The notes under the pieces: model-generated
What the model was told of the DNA's origin: nothing
Databases searched by the model: none
Seen by the model: the letters and a program-made list of their open reading frames with translations, nothing else
Position numbers and translations under genes: made by a program
In this document: piece after piece, positions 1 through 12,599 of the stretch
How the letters are laid out: each line of letters starts with the position of its first letter
Numbering within the stretch: position 1 is the first letter of the stretch
DNA from: Phoebastria nigripes
Taxonomy: Eukaryota; Chordata; Aves; Procellariiformes; Diomedeidae
Reading direction: 5' to 3'
Assembly: GCA_035582835.1 (NCBI GenBank)
Contig: JAYKAV010002977.1
Span: 1,747,935-1,811,934, forward strand
Length of the DNA: 64,000 nucleotides

Positions 1-286
1 GAGCGCGTGGAAGGGATTAAAGGGAAGGCGAGAAAAAAAAAAGAATTTAGCCTTTAATCTCTTTTTATCCACGAAGACTAAAGATCTGCACTCGACCCCG
101 CTAAGCTCCGGCCGCTCCCCCTCTTCCGGGGCCGCGCCGGGCGGGAGGCGGCGCCGAGCGCGGGTGGCGGCGCCCCCTGTCGGCCGCGCCGGGGGCTCCC
201 CGCCGCCCGCGGGAAACTTCCACGGGAGAGGCTGCGCCCGCAATTAGAACAAGAGCGCGTGGAAGGGATTAAAGGGAAGGCGAGAA
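1..286 (+). repeat. 34-bp direct repeat flanking a GC-rich segment
   Basis: GAGCGCGTGGAAGGGATTAA and the next 14 bases occur at 1-34 and again, identical, at 253-286. The 218 bp between are AT-rich at first and then strongly CpG-rich (about 90-240). The first copy starts at the first base of the window, so the repeat may extend further left. Either a local duplication or an assembly join error could produce this. Confidence 0.85.
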
Positions 287-2789
287 GCCGGCGCCTGGAA
301 GTGGTTTGGAGTCGCTGGGGTGGGTTTAAAGTAAGCATGGTGAAGTAGGGGCAGGCAAGGTGAGCAGATAGCCCAGCCCAGAAATCACGGAAGGGGAAGC
401 CGCTTCCAGCTTGTGCTGTTTGCTCTGTGGATATACAAACATTTAAAAAACNAAAAATTAAAATGCCACCGATTTGTTTCTAAGCAGAGCTTTCCGAAAG
501 CCTGGCTCCTATAGAAATGTCGATATATGTTGCTTTCCCACACCTAGGAAGAGCAGGGATGCTGCTGCGGGACCTTGCCGCCAGCTCGGGCTCTGCTCGC
601 CGGGCAGCGGGGCATCCTCAAAAGACCAGCTTGTTTTATGGTAGCATTAGGCACAAAAATAAGGACGAATTTTTCCCCTTTCCCAACTTCGGTGTTCCAG
701 TATTGCCAGGAAAAGCCAGCCTTTCAGAGGTTTCTGCTCGTGTTTTCCTCCCAAGGTGTCTTAAATAAGTCAGCATTGACAGGTGTTGCTTGTGAACAGC
801 GTTGAACGTTTCCCTTTCATTAAGGAAAAATTTTTCTAAAATACTATGTGTTTAAACCCGAAGCAATAAAGTCGTCTCATCTCCCCNCCCCCCNCCCCCC
901 CAAAAAAAAAACCCGGAGCAAAATAAACACCCCCTCCCCCAATTCCTGGAAAAGGAAGAAGCGTTATCTTAAGTGAATGCTTGGAGTGGGGTTTTTCTTC
1001 CTCACTGTGGAGATGACGGATTTAAAAGAAACCTGGGTGATATAAAACGATTAGCCAAAATATGTGAAGTGCTGCATTGTCACCAACTTTTTGGATGAAT
1101 TAGCTATTTATTTTATAGGCATCTGCGTAGCTCTGTGTAGTGCATTTAACGGCGGTATTTGCGAGTTGCGGTAATACCCAGCACGGTTTATGCGTCTTGC
1201 GTGTGAGGAGAAACACTAATGGAAACCAAATTATTTCTGCTAAATTGGGGTTATTTTGTATCTCCTGTTGACAGCCTGGATGAAAGTCATAATGCCGCAG
1301 TTTTTCTATTAAATGAATCCTATGGTTGTTGGTCTCACAATAAACTTTTCACTTTAGAAATTATGTACGAAGAGCTTTTTTTTGAAGATCATTGTTTGTC
1401 GCGCTGAGTATACTTTCTCCATTCTCTCAGTTTGATCTCCGCTTGAGACTCCTAATAAGGCAATTCTGTAGTAAAAGCGCCCAAAATAAAGACTTAGCAT
1501 TTTCTATAAATAATAGCAAGAGCCCTGCACAGATTTCCTGCACAACGGAATTCCCAGATTTCCTTTACTGTTTCTTTAGTTAGCATGTGTTGGGTATATA
1601 TAACTCCGAAATTAAGCAAAAATATACATCTGTATAGATCTGTCAAGCTAGCTATAAACAGAGATATTATATGTCAATTACCACAGGAAACGGAAAAAAT
1701 ACAGAGCGGTTGGTACACACGGTTTAACGTCAGGAGGCACTTTACAAAAAATCTAGTGACTCCTGCTGAAAGGTGAATGATTAACCCGGTTCCAGGAGAG
1801 GGGCTGTTAGTGCTCCCCTTAGAAACAGCAGTTGTGAGGGGGGCTGTAAAGGGGTCGTAAACTCCCCCCTCCTAAGGGCAGAAGTTGGCACATAAAATCA
1901 AAGGTCCCCAGTGATTGCTTTAACCAAAATGCGGTTTTCCTGGGCTTAGTCCGTAACTCAGCTGCCCGGTTTTATTCTGCGGACGTTACTCAAGGGGGCA
2001 AATGCTGTAAATCGGGGATCGGGTCCCAGGCTTGGCAGACAGCTGGCAGCAAGGGGCGGGGGTTAGCTCTGTGCTGGTTCTCGTTTATCTCCACTTGGAG
2101 GAAAAGTGCATTTTTAGTTTATTTATGTCTTTTGGAAGGAGGTTTTTTGGATGCCGGCATTTCCTACAGCGCTTTCTCGAGCGGTGGAAGGGGAGACTTG
2201 AAGAAACAAACCAGAAAAGCAACCTCAAATGCCAATTTCCCACTTTATCTTTTCTTTCTCCTTCCTCAGCCTCTCCCTGGCACATGCTGCCCTGAGCACC
2301 TGCCTGCCCGCAGCACTGGCCCTGCCCTTCCCGCCGCTGGAGCAAGCTGAGCCCGGTGGGCGCCCCCGTGGGCCTTTCGCTCCACTGGGAAGGCTTCCGC
2401 GGGGACAGGCGGGGTGTTTGAAGAAGCCTCGCTCACCCGTGATTACCACGGAAAAAGGGCTGTGACACACCCCCCCAACACACACCCACACCCCCAACCC
2501 AACCCAGAGGTGCTCCAGATCTTTATGTGCCTAAAATGCTTCTCCCGGCCCCGCTGGTCGCACACACATCCATGGCCTAAGCCTGGGTGGAGGATGCCGA
2601 GGAGGCAGCCGGGCTCCCCTTTGCTGCCCCAAGGGAGCTGCCTCTCCCCTCCCGTGGCCTGGGGCACCCTTGCCTCGCTCCCATGCACCCGGGCTTCCTC
2701 CGGCAAAGGCTCTTTCAGGTCTTTGGATGGAGGACAGTGGATAGACACATGGGAAGTGGTGTTATTATTTATAGCACCGTCTCTCTGCT
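287..2789. other. Intergenic DNA, no gene seen
   Basis: Mixed-composition single-copy sequence. It holds a C/A homopolymer stretch with Ns near 885-910, AT-rich DNA from 1000 to 1800 with scattered homeodomain cores, and a C/A-rich stretch near 2468-2505. Small open frames here show no recognisable domain. Confidence 0.6.
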
Positions 2790-3105
2790 CCGATTAAGCG
2801 TGGTCTAAATATGAATTCACAGTATAGACAGCTAGTCTATAATTTGAATTAAAATCCCCCAACGAGCTCGTTGCTGGAGAATTCTGAAATCACAAGCCTA
2901 AGTTGACACAATGAGCCCATGGTGTCAATAAACCATGGGCGAGATGGGGAGATTGTCACTCCAGACCATAACAGTTCTGAAAGTGTCATTACCGTCTGTC
3001 CTGTCAATGAGCTCCAAATTAAGGACTATGAGGAACAGCGAGATAAAAGTCACCGTCTTGGCTCCATTATGGGCGATCGTGTCAGTGATCTGAGAATCAC
3101 TGGAA
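2790..3105. promoter_or_regulatory. Candidate conserved element rich in perfect inverted repeats
   Basis: AT-rich non-coding block 5.5-5.8 kb upstream of SOX2. It contains four perfect inverted repeats: 7-bp arms at 2823-2829/2835-2841, a 12-bp palindrome AACGAGCTCGTT at 2861-2872, 9-bp arms GCCCATGGT/ACCATGGGC at 2915-2923/2932-2940, and 7-bp arms at 3083-3089/3096-3102. It also has a GATTA core and GAATTAAAAT. The length, position and absence of simple repeats suggest an enhancer. Conservation is assumed, not measured. It could instead be structured RNA. Confidence 0.4.
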
Positions 3106-5394
3106 AGGGCTTTCCCCCCCCCCCCCCTTTTTTTTTAATGTACTTTTCAAACCATGCCCCGGGATGCCAGGGTTTGAGGTGCGCTGAGGAGAGAAGCATC
3201 CTTGAAGCACCCCAGGCTGTGCCTCAGGCGTTCCCATTGAAACTGCCAGAGCTTCTTTGGGAAACGGTGTGAATTCAATGGAAGAGCCGGAATAATTCCA
3301 TCAAAACTGCGCTGGGGCCAAAGAGGGTTTCATTTGATTTGGGCCACACGTGTGATCCCATGAACAGACACTTTTTTACACCATATTTTCTTAAGTCAAC
3401 ACAAAGATGGTGAAGGGAAAAGAGGGAAATAAAATAGAAGCCTCAACTTTAGCAAAAGACAATACATCTCTATTTGAGATAGCCCCTTCCAGGCATTAAG
3501 ACTTTCAGAAAATGTCCCCAATCTCTCTCTCCTGCGAGCCTGAGAGAGTTAAGGGAACTTATTCAGGAATTGGAAACCTTCAATTCTGGATTTTTGTGCC
3601 TTTGTAGGTTTAAGCAAAGCAGTTAGCGTTCTTCAGGAGGGGTTTTGTGTTTAATATACATGAGTTCATTCAACTACAATGGGAAAAGAAAACTCATTTG
3701 TTCTTATAAAACTAGGAAGGAAAGATAACTTCAAACAGACTGCCAAAAAGGATCCTGCTCAAGGGGGCTGCCTTCCCGCTAAAGGGCCTACATTCAACTG
3801 TAATTTCACCCCGTTATGTTATGCAGAAATTCCTGAGTTTATCCTCGCCACTGGGGCTTGATTTTCTGATTTATTTTTAAGGTCATGTAAGAAAAAGTAC
3901 GGGCTTCAATTATACTCTCCTCTGGGAAGGAGGTCCGGGGAGTGTTATTTTAGTTGCAGGGGAAAAATCGCGGAGAGTTTGAGGAGGCTATTGGCTATTT
4001 ATGAAGAGTTCTGGAAGCGTGTTTGGACAATCGGCTTCTCCATTTATTGGGAAGCCTTTTGAAAGCGACTTCGAGAGGTGGTGTGTGCGAGTCGGCTTTT
4101 CTGTTTGTTGTGTACGTTAAACTCCTCGTCCCAGGACCTGAGCTTTATTTATTTTTTTAATTTCGCTTCTCGTAGCACTGGAGAAAGGTGGAGCCGGTTC
4201 TTTTTCTTTTTGTCTCTCTTTATTTTTTTTTTAACCTCCCCGCGTTTTGTTTTTTAACGCCCTAACCCCCATCAGCAGCGCTCATGCATGCGGTGGTCGC
4301 CGGGAGGGGAAGTGGCAGAGGGGCCGCTCGGAGGGCACGGCGGTACCCGCCGCCGCGGGCGGGCTAGGGAGAGATCGGCGGCGCGGGGCAGCCGCGCCCG
4401 CGTCCCCCGGCGTCCCCCCCCGTCCCCCCGCGTCCCCGGGCCCCGCAGCTCGGAGAGGGCTCAGGCCGTGCGGTGGCCGCCCGGCCGCACGTGTGCTCGC
4501 CCTGCGGTTTCATTAGGGAGAAGGAGGATGAAAGGGGAGGCCAGGAGGAACGCGGAGCTCCCTCTGCATTCCCCGGCTTTCAAGGGTCCTTAGAGCCCTT
4601 GAATGAAATTATTGGGCGAAATTGGGTCCGGCGGGAGCGGTTGTGACTCGCCCCCCTCCTTGGTTTGTACGTGTAATGCCACTTCTGAGAGCGACAATCG
4701 GGCTACTTGCTGGACAGGCAGGGACAAAAAGGAGATTAAACCGTTTTAAATAATAATAAAAAATATCCAAAACGTAAGCAGAGTGGATTACACTTGCTCC
4801 GGCGCCTCGGTTCCCCCCAGATTCCCCTAACAGCCGCCCTCGGGCCTCGCAGAGAGGGTGGCCCCGGGCCAGGCCGGGGCAGCGGCGGGGAGCCCCGGCG
4901 GGGCGCGGGCCGGGCGCGTCGCCGCCGTCACCCGCGCTCGGCCCCGCCAAACTTTTGAAGTTTATTTGAGCTCTTCTTTTTCAGTGCCCGGCGGTTGTCG
5001 CTGGGTCTCCGTCTGTCGCCGTGTGAGATATTTATTTGGCTGAGGAAATCTCGCATTTTCCCCACCTCGGGAGCGTGCAGGAGGCTGGGGAAAGGCGGCC
5101 CCGGCGGGCCGGGCAGCGGGGCTCCTCCTGCCCCCTGCACCGCCCGTGGCCCCTGCCCCTTCGCTGGGTCCGTACCCACTCGAAATGTGTTTTTTATTCT
5201 AGGGCATTCCAGGGTATACATCTCCCCAACTTTTCCTCGGGACACTACCGCAAACTCACCATGTGATATTTGAAATTCCCCAGAGATTTGGGTATAGTTA
5301 GTGCGTTTGAACTTCCCTGGCTAACTTCGGCTCCTGAGCGCTGGGCTGTTAAAGCTTCAGAGAGGGAAGAGGAAATTTCTCTGTACGTTTTCGT
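3106..5394. other. Upstream intergenic DNA with two CpG-rich segments
   Basis: A C-run and T-run lie near 3114-3137. GC- and CpG-rich segments lie at about 4280-4520 and 4800-5190, separated by AT-rich DNA. The region just before 5394 contains a T-run and leads into the N-2 block. No gene is seen. Confidence 0.6.
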
Positions 5395-5725
5395 CTTCAC
5401 ATTTATTTTTTTTTTAACGTAATGAAATTAAAACTTTTGGAGCTCACAGTTGACATTTCGCAGAAAATTGAGTTATCAAGGCAGTAATTATTTCACAGGG
5501 AGATAAAACTCTCATAGCCCTAACTGTCAAATAGGGCCCTTTTCAGATTTTAATTACAAAATAAAATTAGTCTGCTCTTCCTCGGAAGGGTTTGTGAGTG
5601 GCTAAACAGAGCTTTCCCCAATACTGGTGGTCGTCAAACTCTGCTAATTAGCAATGCTGAGAAATTCCAGTTAACAAGGACATTCTCTAAGTCTCTGCAG
5701 GTTCCCTGCCGTTCGCCTTCATTTC
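5395..5725 (+). promoter_or_regulatory. SOX2 upstream enhancer N-2 / SRR1
   Basis: AT-rich block about 2.8-3.2 kb upstream of the inferred SOX2 cap. It contains CTGCTAATTAGCAATGCTGA at 5641-5660, which I recognise as the POU/homeodomain core of the conserved enhancer called N-2 in chicken and SRR1 in mouse. It also has several ATTA homeodomain cores (TAATTATTT near 5486, TTTTAATTACAAAA near 5549) and a CACAG/TGACATTTCGCAG stretch. Known biology: this enhancer drives SOX2 in epiblast, anterior neural plate and neural stem cells through POU factors. The block edges are estimates. Confidence 0.7.
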
Positions 5726-7149
5726 CATAAGAAGATTAAGAGTGGAGGGGAACACACTCAAATGCAGATGCAGAAAAGAAGCGTTTTTAACAAGCATCAT
5801 AATAGTAAGATGCTTGGCTAGTTCTCACCTAATTACTGCAAGTTAAACCTCTATTTGCAGCTAAGGACAAAAAATGGAGCTGCAATCTCCCATCTCCACA
5901 AGACTGCTTAATAGTTTGCTTTAGATTGGTTACTAGTAGGTTCAGGAAAAAAATAATATGAGGATGTGTATATTCTTTCTGATACAGTTAACACGATAGG
6001 TTGTATCCTTAGGGCTTTTAGAGAAATCGGCGAGTATTAGAACAACAAATACATAAAATCCAAGTAGTTAACATTCATGTTCTTTTTAAGAAACTCATAA
6101 CCTGGAAATAAGAGTGCGTGTGCCGCAGAGCCCATCACTGAGAACGTTTGCAGACTGTTTGTTTAATGTAAGCACTTTTCATTTCCATAAATTATACCAA
6201 AGGCAACGATTTTTTAAATCCACTCAGATTAAACCATCCCTCCGCAGGCCTCCCTTCCAACGTGGCTATATTCTTCCAGAGAGTGCTGGTGTTATTGTCA
6301 TTACTGCAGAAAACTGGGGGATCATTTAATCTTTTTTATTTTATAGCCAGCACCCCGGTCTGTCTTTGCTTCTGCCTGTGTGTGTGTACATCTTCACAAC
6401 CAAGCACACCTCCATANCCAGAGGAAAGGGAGAAAATGCCCCAAAAGAGCCATCACCCTCACCCTTTTTTCTGTAGGGCATTATTATGTATGTATGCCAG
6501 ATAGTTTATTGCGTCGATAATTAAAACTGTTAATTAAAATAGAGCTGTAAATACTCCCGATAACACAATTGCTAGGCATTTCCCATCCTTTATTCGTATG
6601 ATAAATGCAATTAGGAAAGGGCCAGGCCCCGAAAGGCCTCCAGCATGCACAGGGCAGCCCACGCTGCCCTGGTCCTGCGTGGAGCCCCGGGCCACCCCAT
6701 GCACCTCCTGCAGCTACAGCCGGAGCAAAAATAACACTTTGCCCGTGCACCACCAGCCCTCAGTTATCAGTTTATTACGATGAACAAACACCACCGCCAC
6801 CTACACCCCCCCCCCCCTTTTTTTTAACAAACTTAATTATCCCTAAGATTTTTTTTTTTTTTTTTAATAATGTTATCAACTGCAGACCAAAGGGAGAACA
6901 ATAAGAAAGTAAACAGCCGCCGTGCCCTCAGCAGTGTCTGGACAATCAGAATCCGTTTATATCCCACATCTCGTAATTTGCACCTATTTTTCGACGGTTT
7001 AACCTATCACTTATCTACGGTTTATATATACATTTTCGAATTAAACACATTAAACCCGATAGGATTTATTTGCATAATCCACACACAGAAAAGGATGCAT
7101 CCTTGTTCGCTGGCGGTTTTTTATTATTATTATTTAGATTGGGTGTAAT
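5726..7149. other. Upstream intergenic AT-rich DNA
   Basis: Contains a homeodomain-core-rich stretch at about 6500-6615 (TCGATAATTAAAACTGTTAATTAAAAT, then ACAATTGCTAGGC). A C/T-run lies near 6805-6827 and a T-run near 6849-6865. No coding gene is seen. The 6500-6615 stretch could be regulatory. Confidence 0.5.
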
Positions 7150-8450
7150 TGCCCGGTCCCTTCCCCCCATCCCGGCTCCCCATCCCGCTCCCGGCTCCCA
7201 GCGGCGCCTCCCCGCCCGGGGCGCGGCGGGGCCGGCAGGGGGCGCCGCAGCGCCACGGCTGAGCCCGCGCGGGGCGCCCGGGCGCTGCCCCGGCCCCCGC
7301 CCGCTCCGCGCCCGCCGAGCCCGCCCGCGCCCCGGCCCCCTGCTCGGGGGTGCCCCGCTGCCCTTCATCCCCTCCAGCTTAACGCTGTGAGGGGGGATGG
7401 GACCGAAAGGCGGAGCAGCCCCGTCGGGGCGGGGGAGGCGCGGAGCGGCGCGGGGCACCGCGGATGGGGCGGCCGGGGCGGGCGCGGCGGCGCGCGTGGA
7501 GTGGGGCCGGCGAGCGGCTCCCCCCTCTCCCGCTCCGCGTCTTCTCTCCCCTCCTTCCTTTGTCGTCAAGTGCGTTTTAGCAACAAAGATCCCAACAAGA
7601 GAGTGGAAGTAAACTTAGCCGGGGCTTTGTGCGGCCCGTGTAGTGACAACAAGAGAAACAAAACTACCTATTTGTAGCGCCGGGCCGCGCTCCCCCCGCG
7701 CTGCGCGCCCACCCGGCGCCTCCCGCGCCCGCACAATGGGCGCGGGGTAACGTTACGCCGCCGGGTCCGGCCCCCTCCCCAGCCCATGCAGAGGGGGTCC
7801 CTGCCCCCCTTTGTGTTCTGCAGGGATGGCATTTGGGGGACCCGTGTTTGCACTGGACACCCCCCATCCTCCGAGGCCGGAGGCTGGAGGGAAGGGCTTG
7901 GCGTTGTGTGCCACGGCCGGAACGGAGCAGGGCCCGGGGAATGGCCGGCAGAAGGGCACAGCCTCTCCCCGGGCTGTGCGGTACGAACTCGGCTCCCCCG
8001 CGGCGGCAGGCAGCAGGGCGGCCCGGGAGAGGCGCGGCGCAGGACCCGGCTGGGGGCTCCGCTTTCACGGGGATCCCTCGCCCGCGGCGACCCGGGCTCG
8101 GCGCGCTAGGCCGGCCTGGACGGGGCGAGCGCTGCACACGCAGGGCCCCGCGCAGCCGGGCGGCCCCTCTGTCCCGAGGGGCACTGGCAAAGGCGGGTGG
8201 GGGCCGGGGGGAAGCCGTTCCCGCTCCGTTCCCCCCATGGCTTCTCCCAGCCCCAAGCCAACACCAACTTAAAAAAAAACAAACAAAAAACACCACGTAG
8301 CAACAATGCTGTTTACCCACTTCCTCCAAAAGGCGTGTGTGACCTGTTGCTGGAAGGGGAGATACAAAGGCTTCCCAGTGGCTGCCTGGGCCGCCTCCGG
8401 GCCCGCCTCCCCCGCCGAGCCGTCCCGGCGGCTCCGAGCCCCCGCCCCGT
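7150..8450. other. SOX2 promoter-proximal CpG island
   Basis: Very GC- and CpG-rich stretch upstream of the promoter, interrupted by the AT-richer cluster at 7560-7680. GGGCGCCG and GCGCGGGG-type runs are frequent. Long frames on both strands here are compositional. CpG density falls just upstream of the cap and rises again in the CDS. Confidence 0.75.
7560..7680. promoter_or_regulatory. Promoter-proximal SOX/TCF motif cluster
   Basis: An AT-richer island within very GC-rich DNA about 0.9-1.0 kb upstream of the cap. It holds AACAAAG at 7582-7588 (a fit to the HMG-box consensus WWCAAWG), an ACAAAG on the other strand at 7625-7630, and the SOX-like runs CAACAAGAG and AACAAAAC. This would fit autoregulation by SOX2 or input from TCF/LEF. 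Evidence is motif-based only. Confidence 0.3.
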
Positions 8451-8553
8451 TTCATGCAAAACCAGGGGTAGAGACTTGTCCTCAGTGGCGGAGCCGCCGC
8501 GCGCTGATTGGCNGGGGCGAACACATTTATTCCCTGACAAGCCCCCATCACAT
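8450..8553 (+). promoter_or_regulatory. SOX2: SOX2 core promoter
   Basis: Three elements sit at sensible distances from the inferred cap at 8554. An octamer-like ATGCAAAA (7 of 8 to ATGCAAAT) lies at 8454-8461. An inverted CCAAT box (ATTGG) lies at 8507-8511, about 45 bp upstream, and fits NF-Y binding. A TATA-like ATTTATT lies around 8525-8531, about 28 bp upstream. An N at 8513 adjoins the CCAAT box. The region between the CCAAT box and the cap is AT-richer than the CpG island before it. Factor binding is inferred from motifs only. Confidence 0.7.
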
Positions 8554-8966
8554 GGATGGTTGTCTATTAACTTGTTCAAAAAAGTATCAGGAGTTGTCAA
8601 GGCAGAGAGAGAGAGTGTGTGTGTTTGCAAAAAGGGGTAAAGTAGTTTGCTGGCTCTTTAAGACTGAGGTGGCGAGAGAGAGAGAGAGAGAGAGCGGCAG
8701 GCAGAGAAAAGGGAAAAAGGAGGAAGAAGAAGTTTTTAAAAATCAAGGCTCCGGCGGTAATAATAGCAGTTATTAGCATTATTAATCCATCAGCGAAGAG
8801 GAAGATCCTGATCTTGATCCAAGTGTGGTTTTGGGGAGTCCCCCTCCCCCCTTTCCTACCCCTCCCTAGGAAAAAAAAAAAAAAAAAAAAAAGTCCGGCT
8901 TAGGACTTCGCTGCGGCTGCTCCTCGCTTCTCTACTCAAGGCTGGTTCCAGGCAAAAGTAGTTTGA
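8554..8966 (+). other. SOX2: SOX2 5' untranslated region
   Basis: The leader begins in a stretch closely similar to the mammalian SOX2 leader. It then passes through a GA/GT-rich part, including a (GA)n run at about 8673-8694, and an A-run at about 8871-8892. The only upstream ATG is at 8556, 2 nt from the inferred cap. It opens a four-codon frame (M-V-V-Y-stop) that is unlikely to be used because it is so close to the cap. The rest of the leader has no ATG before the SOX2 start. Confidence 0.7.
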
Positions 8967-9914
<948 letters not shown>

Positions 9915-10519
9915 GACAAAGGGGCCGGGGGGGGGGGGGGGGGGAAGGAAAACTAAACAAAACAAACAAACAACAAAAAAACTTTTTTTGGACTATTTTT
10001 GTACAGAGAAAACTCGGGGCGGGGGGGTGGGGGGGGCAGAAATTAAACCAACAAGGAACTTGTATAGATCTCGGAGGGGAAGCAACTACACAAAACTTTT
10101 TAAAAGTTCTAGTGAAAACGGTAGGAACTTTGCAGAAAGTTTGCAAAAGTCTTTACCAATAATATTTAGAGCTAGACTCAAAGAGCGAAGAGGAAAATGT
10201 TTTAATATTTGCAGGCAACTTTTGTACAGTATTTATCAAAAGAAACATGGCAATCAGAATGTCCATTGGTAATATAGAAAGAAGAAAAAAAACCCGAACT
10301 TGCGAATTTGCCAATTATTTTTTAAAAATAGAGTCTACTTGGAGCATTGTGGATTTGGCAGCTGAATTTATAGTAGCTGCGAGAGGAGAGGAAATTATTT
10401 TACAGCATTTGGACATTTAAATTGTTATAGAAATTGTACAAAAGACAAAAAAGGTAGGATGAGTACTTGCGAACCATGGGCTTGGTTTGCTGTAAAAGGG
10501 CAAACGTTTAGATTGTACT

Positions 10520-10627
<108 letters not shown>

Positions 10628-10989
10628 CTTGTTAAAAAGCAAAAATTGCCATGCAGGTTCACATGCTGTTTGTTAATTTATAATAACTTTTTGTTTCCAG
10701 ACTTCATCCTGTTCAAAGAAAAGAAAAGAAAAAAANAAAAAAAAACCCAACCTGAAATTACTGTGTTTGAAATATTTTCTTATGGTTTGTAATATTTCTG
10801 TAAATTTATTGTGATGATATTTTAAGTTCTTTTTTTTCTCATTTTCCGTAGTTGTATTTTAAAGATTCGGCTCTGTATTATTTGAAATCAGTCTGCCGAC
10901 AGTCCATGTATATATTTGAACTAATACCATCCTTATAACAGGTACATATTCAAGTTAAGTTTTTACTCCATTATGCACAGTTTGAGATA

Positions 10990-10995
10990 AATAAA
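10990..10995 (+). terminator. SOX2: SOX2 polyadenylation signal AATAAA
   Basis: A canonical AATAAA hexamer lies within GATAAATAAATTTTT, in the same context in which human SOX2 mRNA ends. Cleavage is expected about 15-25 nt downstream. Confidence 0.85.
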
Positions 10996-11015
10996 TTTTT
11001 GACATATGGACACTG

Positions 11016-12599
11016 AAGTTCCGCTTGAGTCTTGGATTTATTTTTGTAATGCAAGATGTTTTTTAAATAATTCATGCAGTAGAAGGTATCATCGTAGCCA
11101 ACCAAGTACGATAAATAATGCAGCAACATATATAACGCATGAATATTTTTATATGTGTATAGAGAGACAGAGCGAAAATACGATAGCTTTAATGGAATAA
11201 CTGCTTGTGCCTCCTTCAGGGGGACNGGAACGCGGAGTGAGACGCTCGTTTCCCAATCCCCTTCCCTTCCGAGGACGTGGGGCGCGATGGGGTGAGGGGG
11301 TTCGGACTCGGCTGCTGTTGACCACTTGTTGCCTCCGGCGGGGCCGGGCCGGGGGCTGGCGGGGCGCGGAGCCGGCGCGGGAGCGGCAGCCCGGCCAGGG
11401 GCACTGCGAGCGGGCGCCTTGTTTGCATATACAGATAATTTATTTCTCTCTTTTCCCCACGGTGCCTTCTTTCTCTGGGGCATGCAGGAGGGGAGCCGGC
11501 TTTTCATGGCTGGGAATCATAATGCGGCCGGCCTGGCGGCTGCAGCTGCGGCGCGGCGCTGGCAGGGGGCTGAGCACTCCCCGCTCCCTTTGTTCGGGAC
11601 TTCCCAAACTTTCCTCTCCTGGCTTCTGGGCAGCGCAGGAGGAGGTGAGAAAGGGGGGCGGGGGTGGGCTTGGCCAGGCAAAGGTAAGAAACAACAAAAA
11701 GCGAACAAACAAACAAAAACAGTCGAATGCCAGAGACTTTCACGCTTTATCACAGCTCTTTCTTGAATCCTATTTCTTAAATTGCCAGCGCGGTGTAAGC
11801 CCCGTTTCGGACACTCTCTGCAGCCGGTCACAAGCCCCAAAGAGAAGCGGTGGCGCCCGCCAAATAGGAGGAGAGAGGGATCCGCCATCCGTGCCAGGTA
11901 GAGTTTTACTTTATACACTTGTAACGGCAATTGCCGAGGAGACGGCTCCGCGCTGCTGCGCGCTGGCGGCCGCGGGCCGCGCTCCGGCCGGCGACAGGGC
12001 CCGTCGCCCCGGGCAGGGCAGGGGCAGGGGGNGGTGGGCAGCAGAGCTGAGCAACAGCAGCGGCAGCCCGTGTTCCTCCCCCTGAAGCCCCAGCGTTTAT
12101 TTGGTGCTGCTAACGTGGCTGCGGTTTCCCTTGGGAAACGCGCGTAAGGGAGATGCAAATAATAGTAATAATAATTAAAAAAAAACGGGTACGAAATTGG
12201 GGGCATTGTGTTTGCAAACTGGTCGTGTCTTCTGCTAATGGCGTGTTGTGCATGGCAAGGAAAGGATGTGATGGTTGGTTTAGGCAAGGCACAAAGTGGG
12301 CACTCAGGCATGGGGGCAAGGGTTGTTCAGCTTTTCTCTCTAGTATTTCTTGTCGGTCACTGGATTTCGCTTTAGCTCGGGGAGGAAGAAGGCAGGAACA
12401 CCCTCCTCTCCCCCCACAAAAAAGTTACCTGGCTGGTTGTGGCTTTTATTTGGTAGTGCTATTTCCTAGGCTCAGTTCTGGCCTCCATCCTTGAAGCCTG
12501 GTGTCCAGATGAAAACTAACATTTCCAGACTAGGAGATGTGGAGTTTTGCTCACTGCCTGGTTTGGTAGTTTAGCTCCCTTTGTCCCTTTTATTTCTGC
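11016..12599. other. Downstream intergenic DNA with CpG-rich patches
   Basis: CpG-rich patches lie at about 11220-11660 and 11935-12080, with an AT-rich strip between. The sequence just past the poly(A) site remains AT-rich and non-repetitive. Open frames of up to 292 codons here are GC-composition effects with no known domain. Confidence 0.6.

Noticed and set aside
7664..8551. A 295-codon minus-strand frame upstream of SOX2
   Set aside because: Contains an N, lies in a CpG island, has Pro/Gly/Arg/Ala-rich low-complexity composition and no domain. Overlapping frames on the plus strand are equally long, as expected in GC-rich DNA.
8556..8570. Four-codon upstream frame in the SOX2 leader
   Set aside because: Starts 2 nt from the inferred cap and is unlikely to be initiated. 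It also depends on the exact cap position.
11207..12085. A 292-codon plus-strand frame downstream of SOX2
   Set aside because: Contains Ns, shows compositional bias and no recognisable motif, and is not connected to splice signals.
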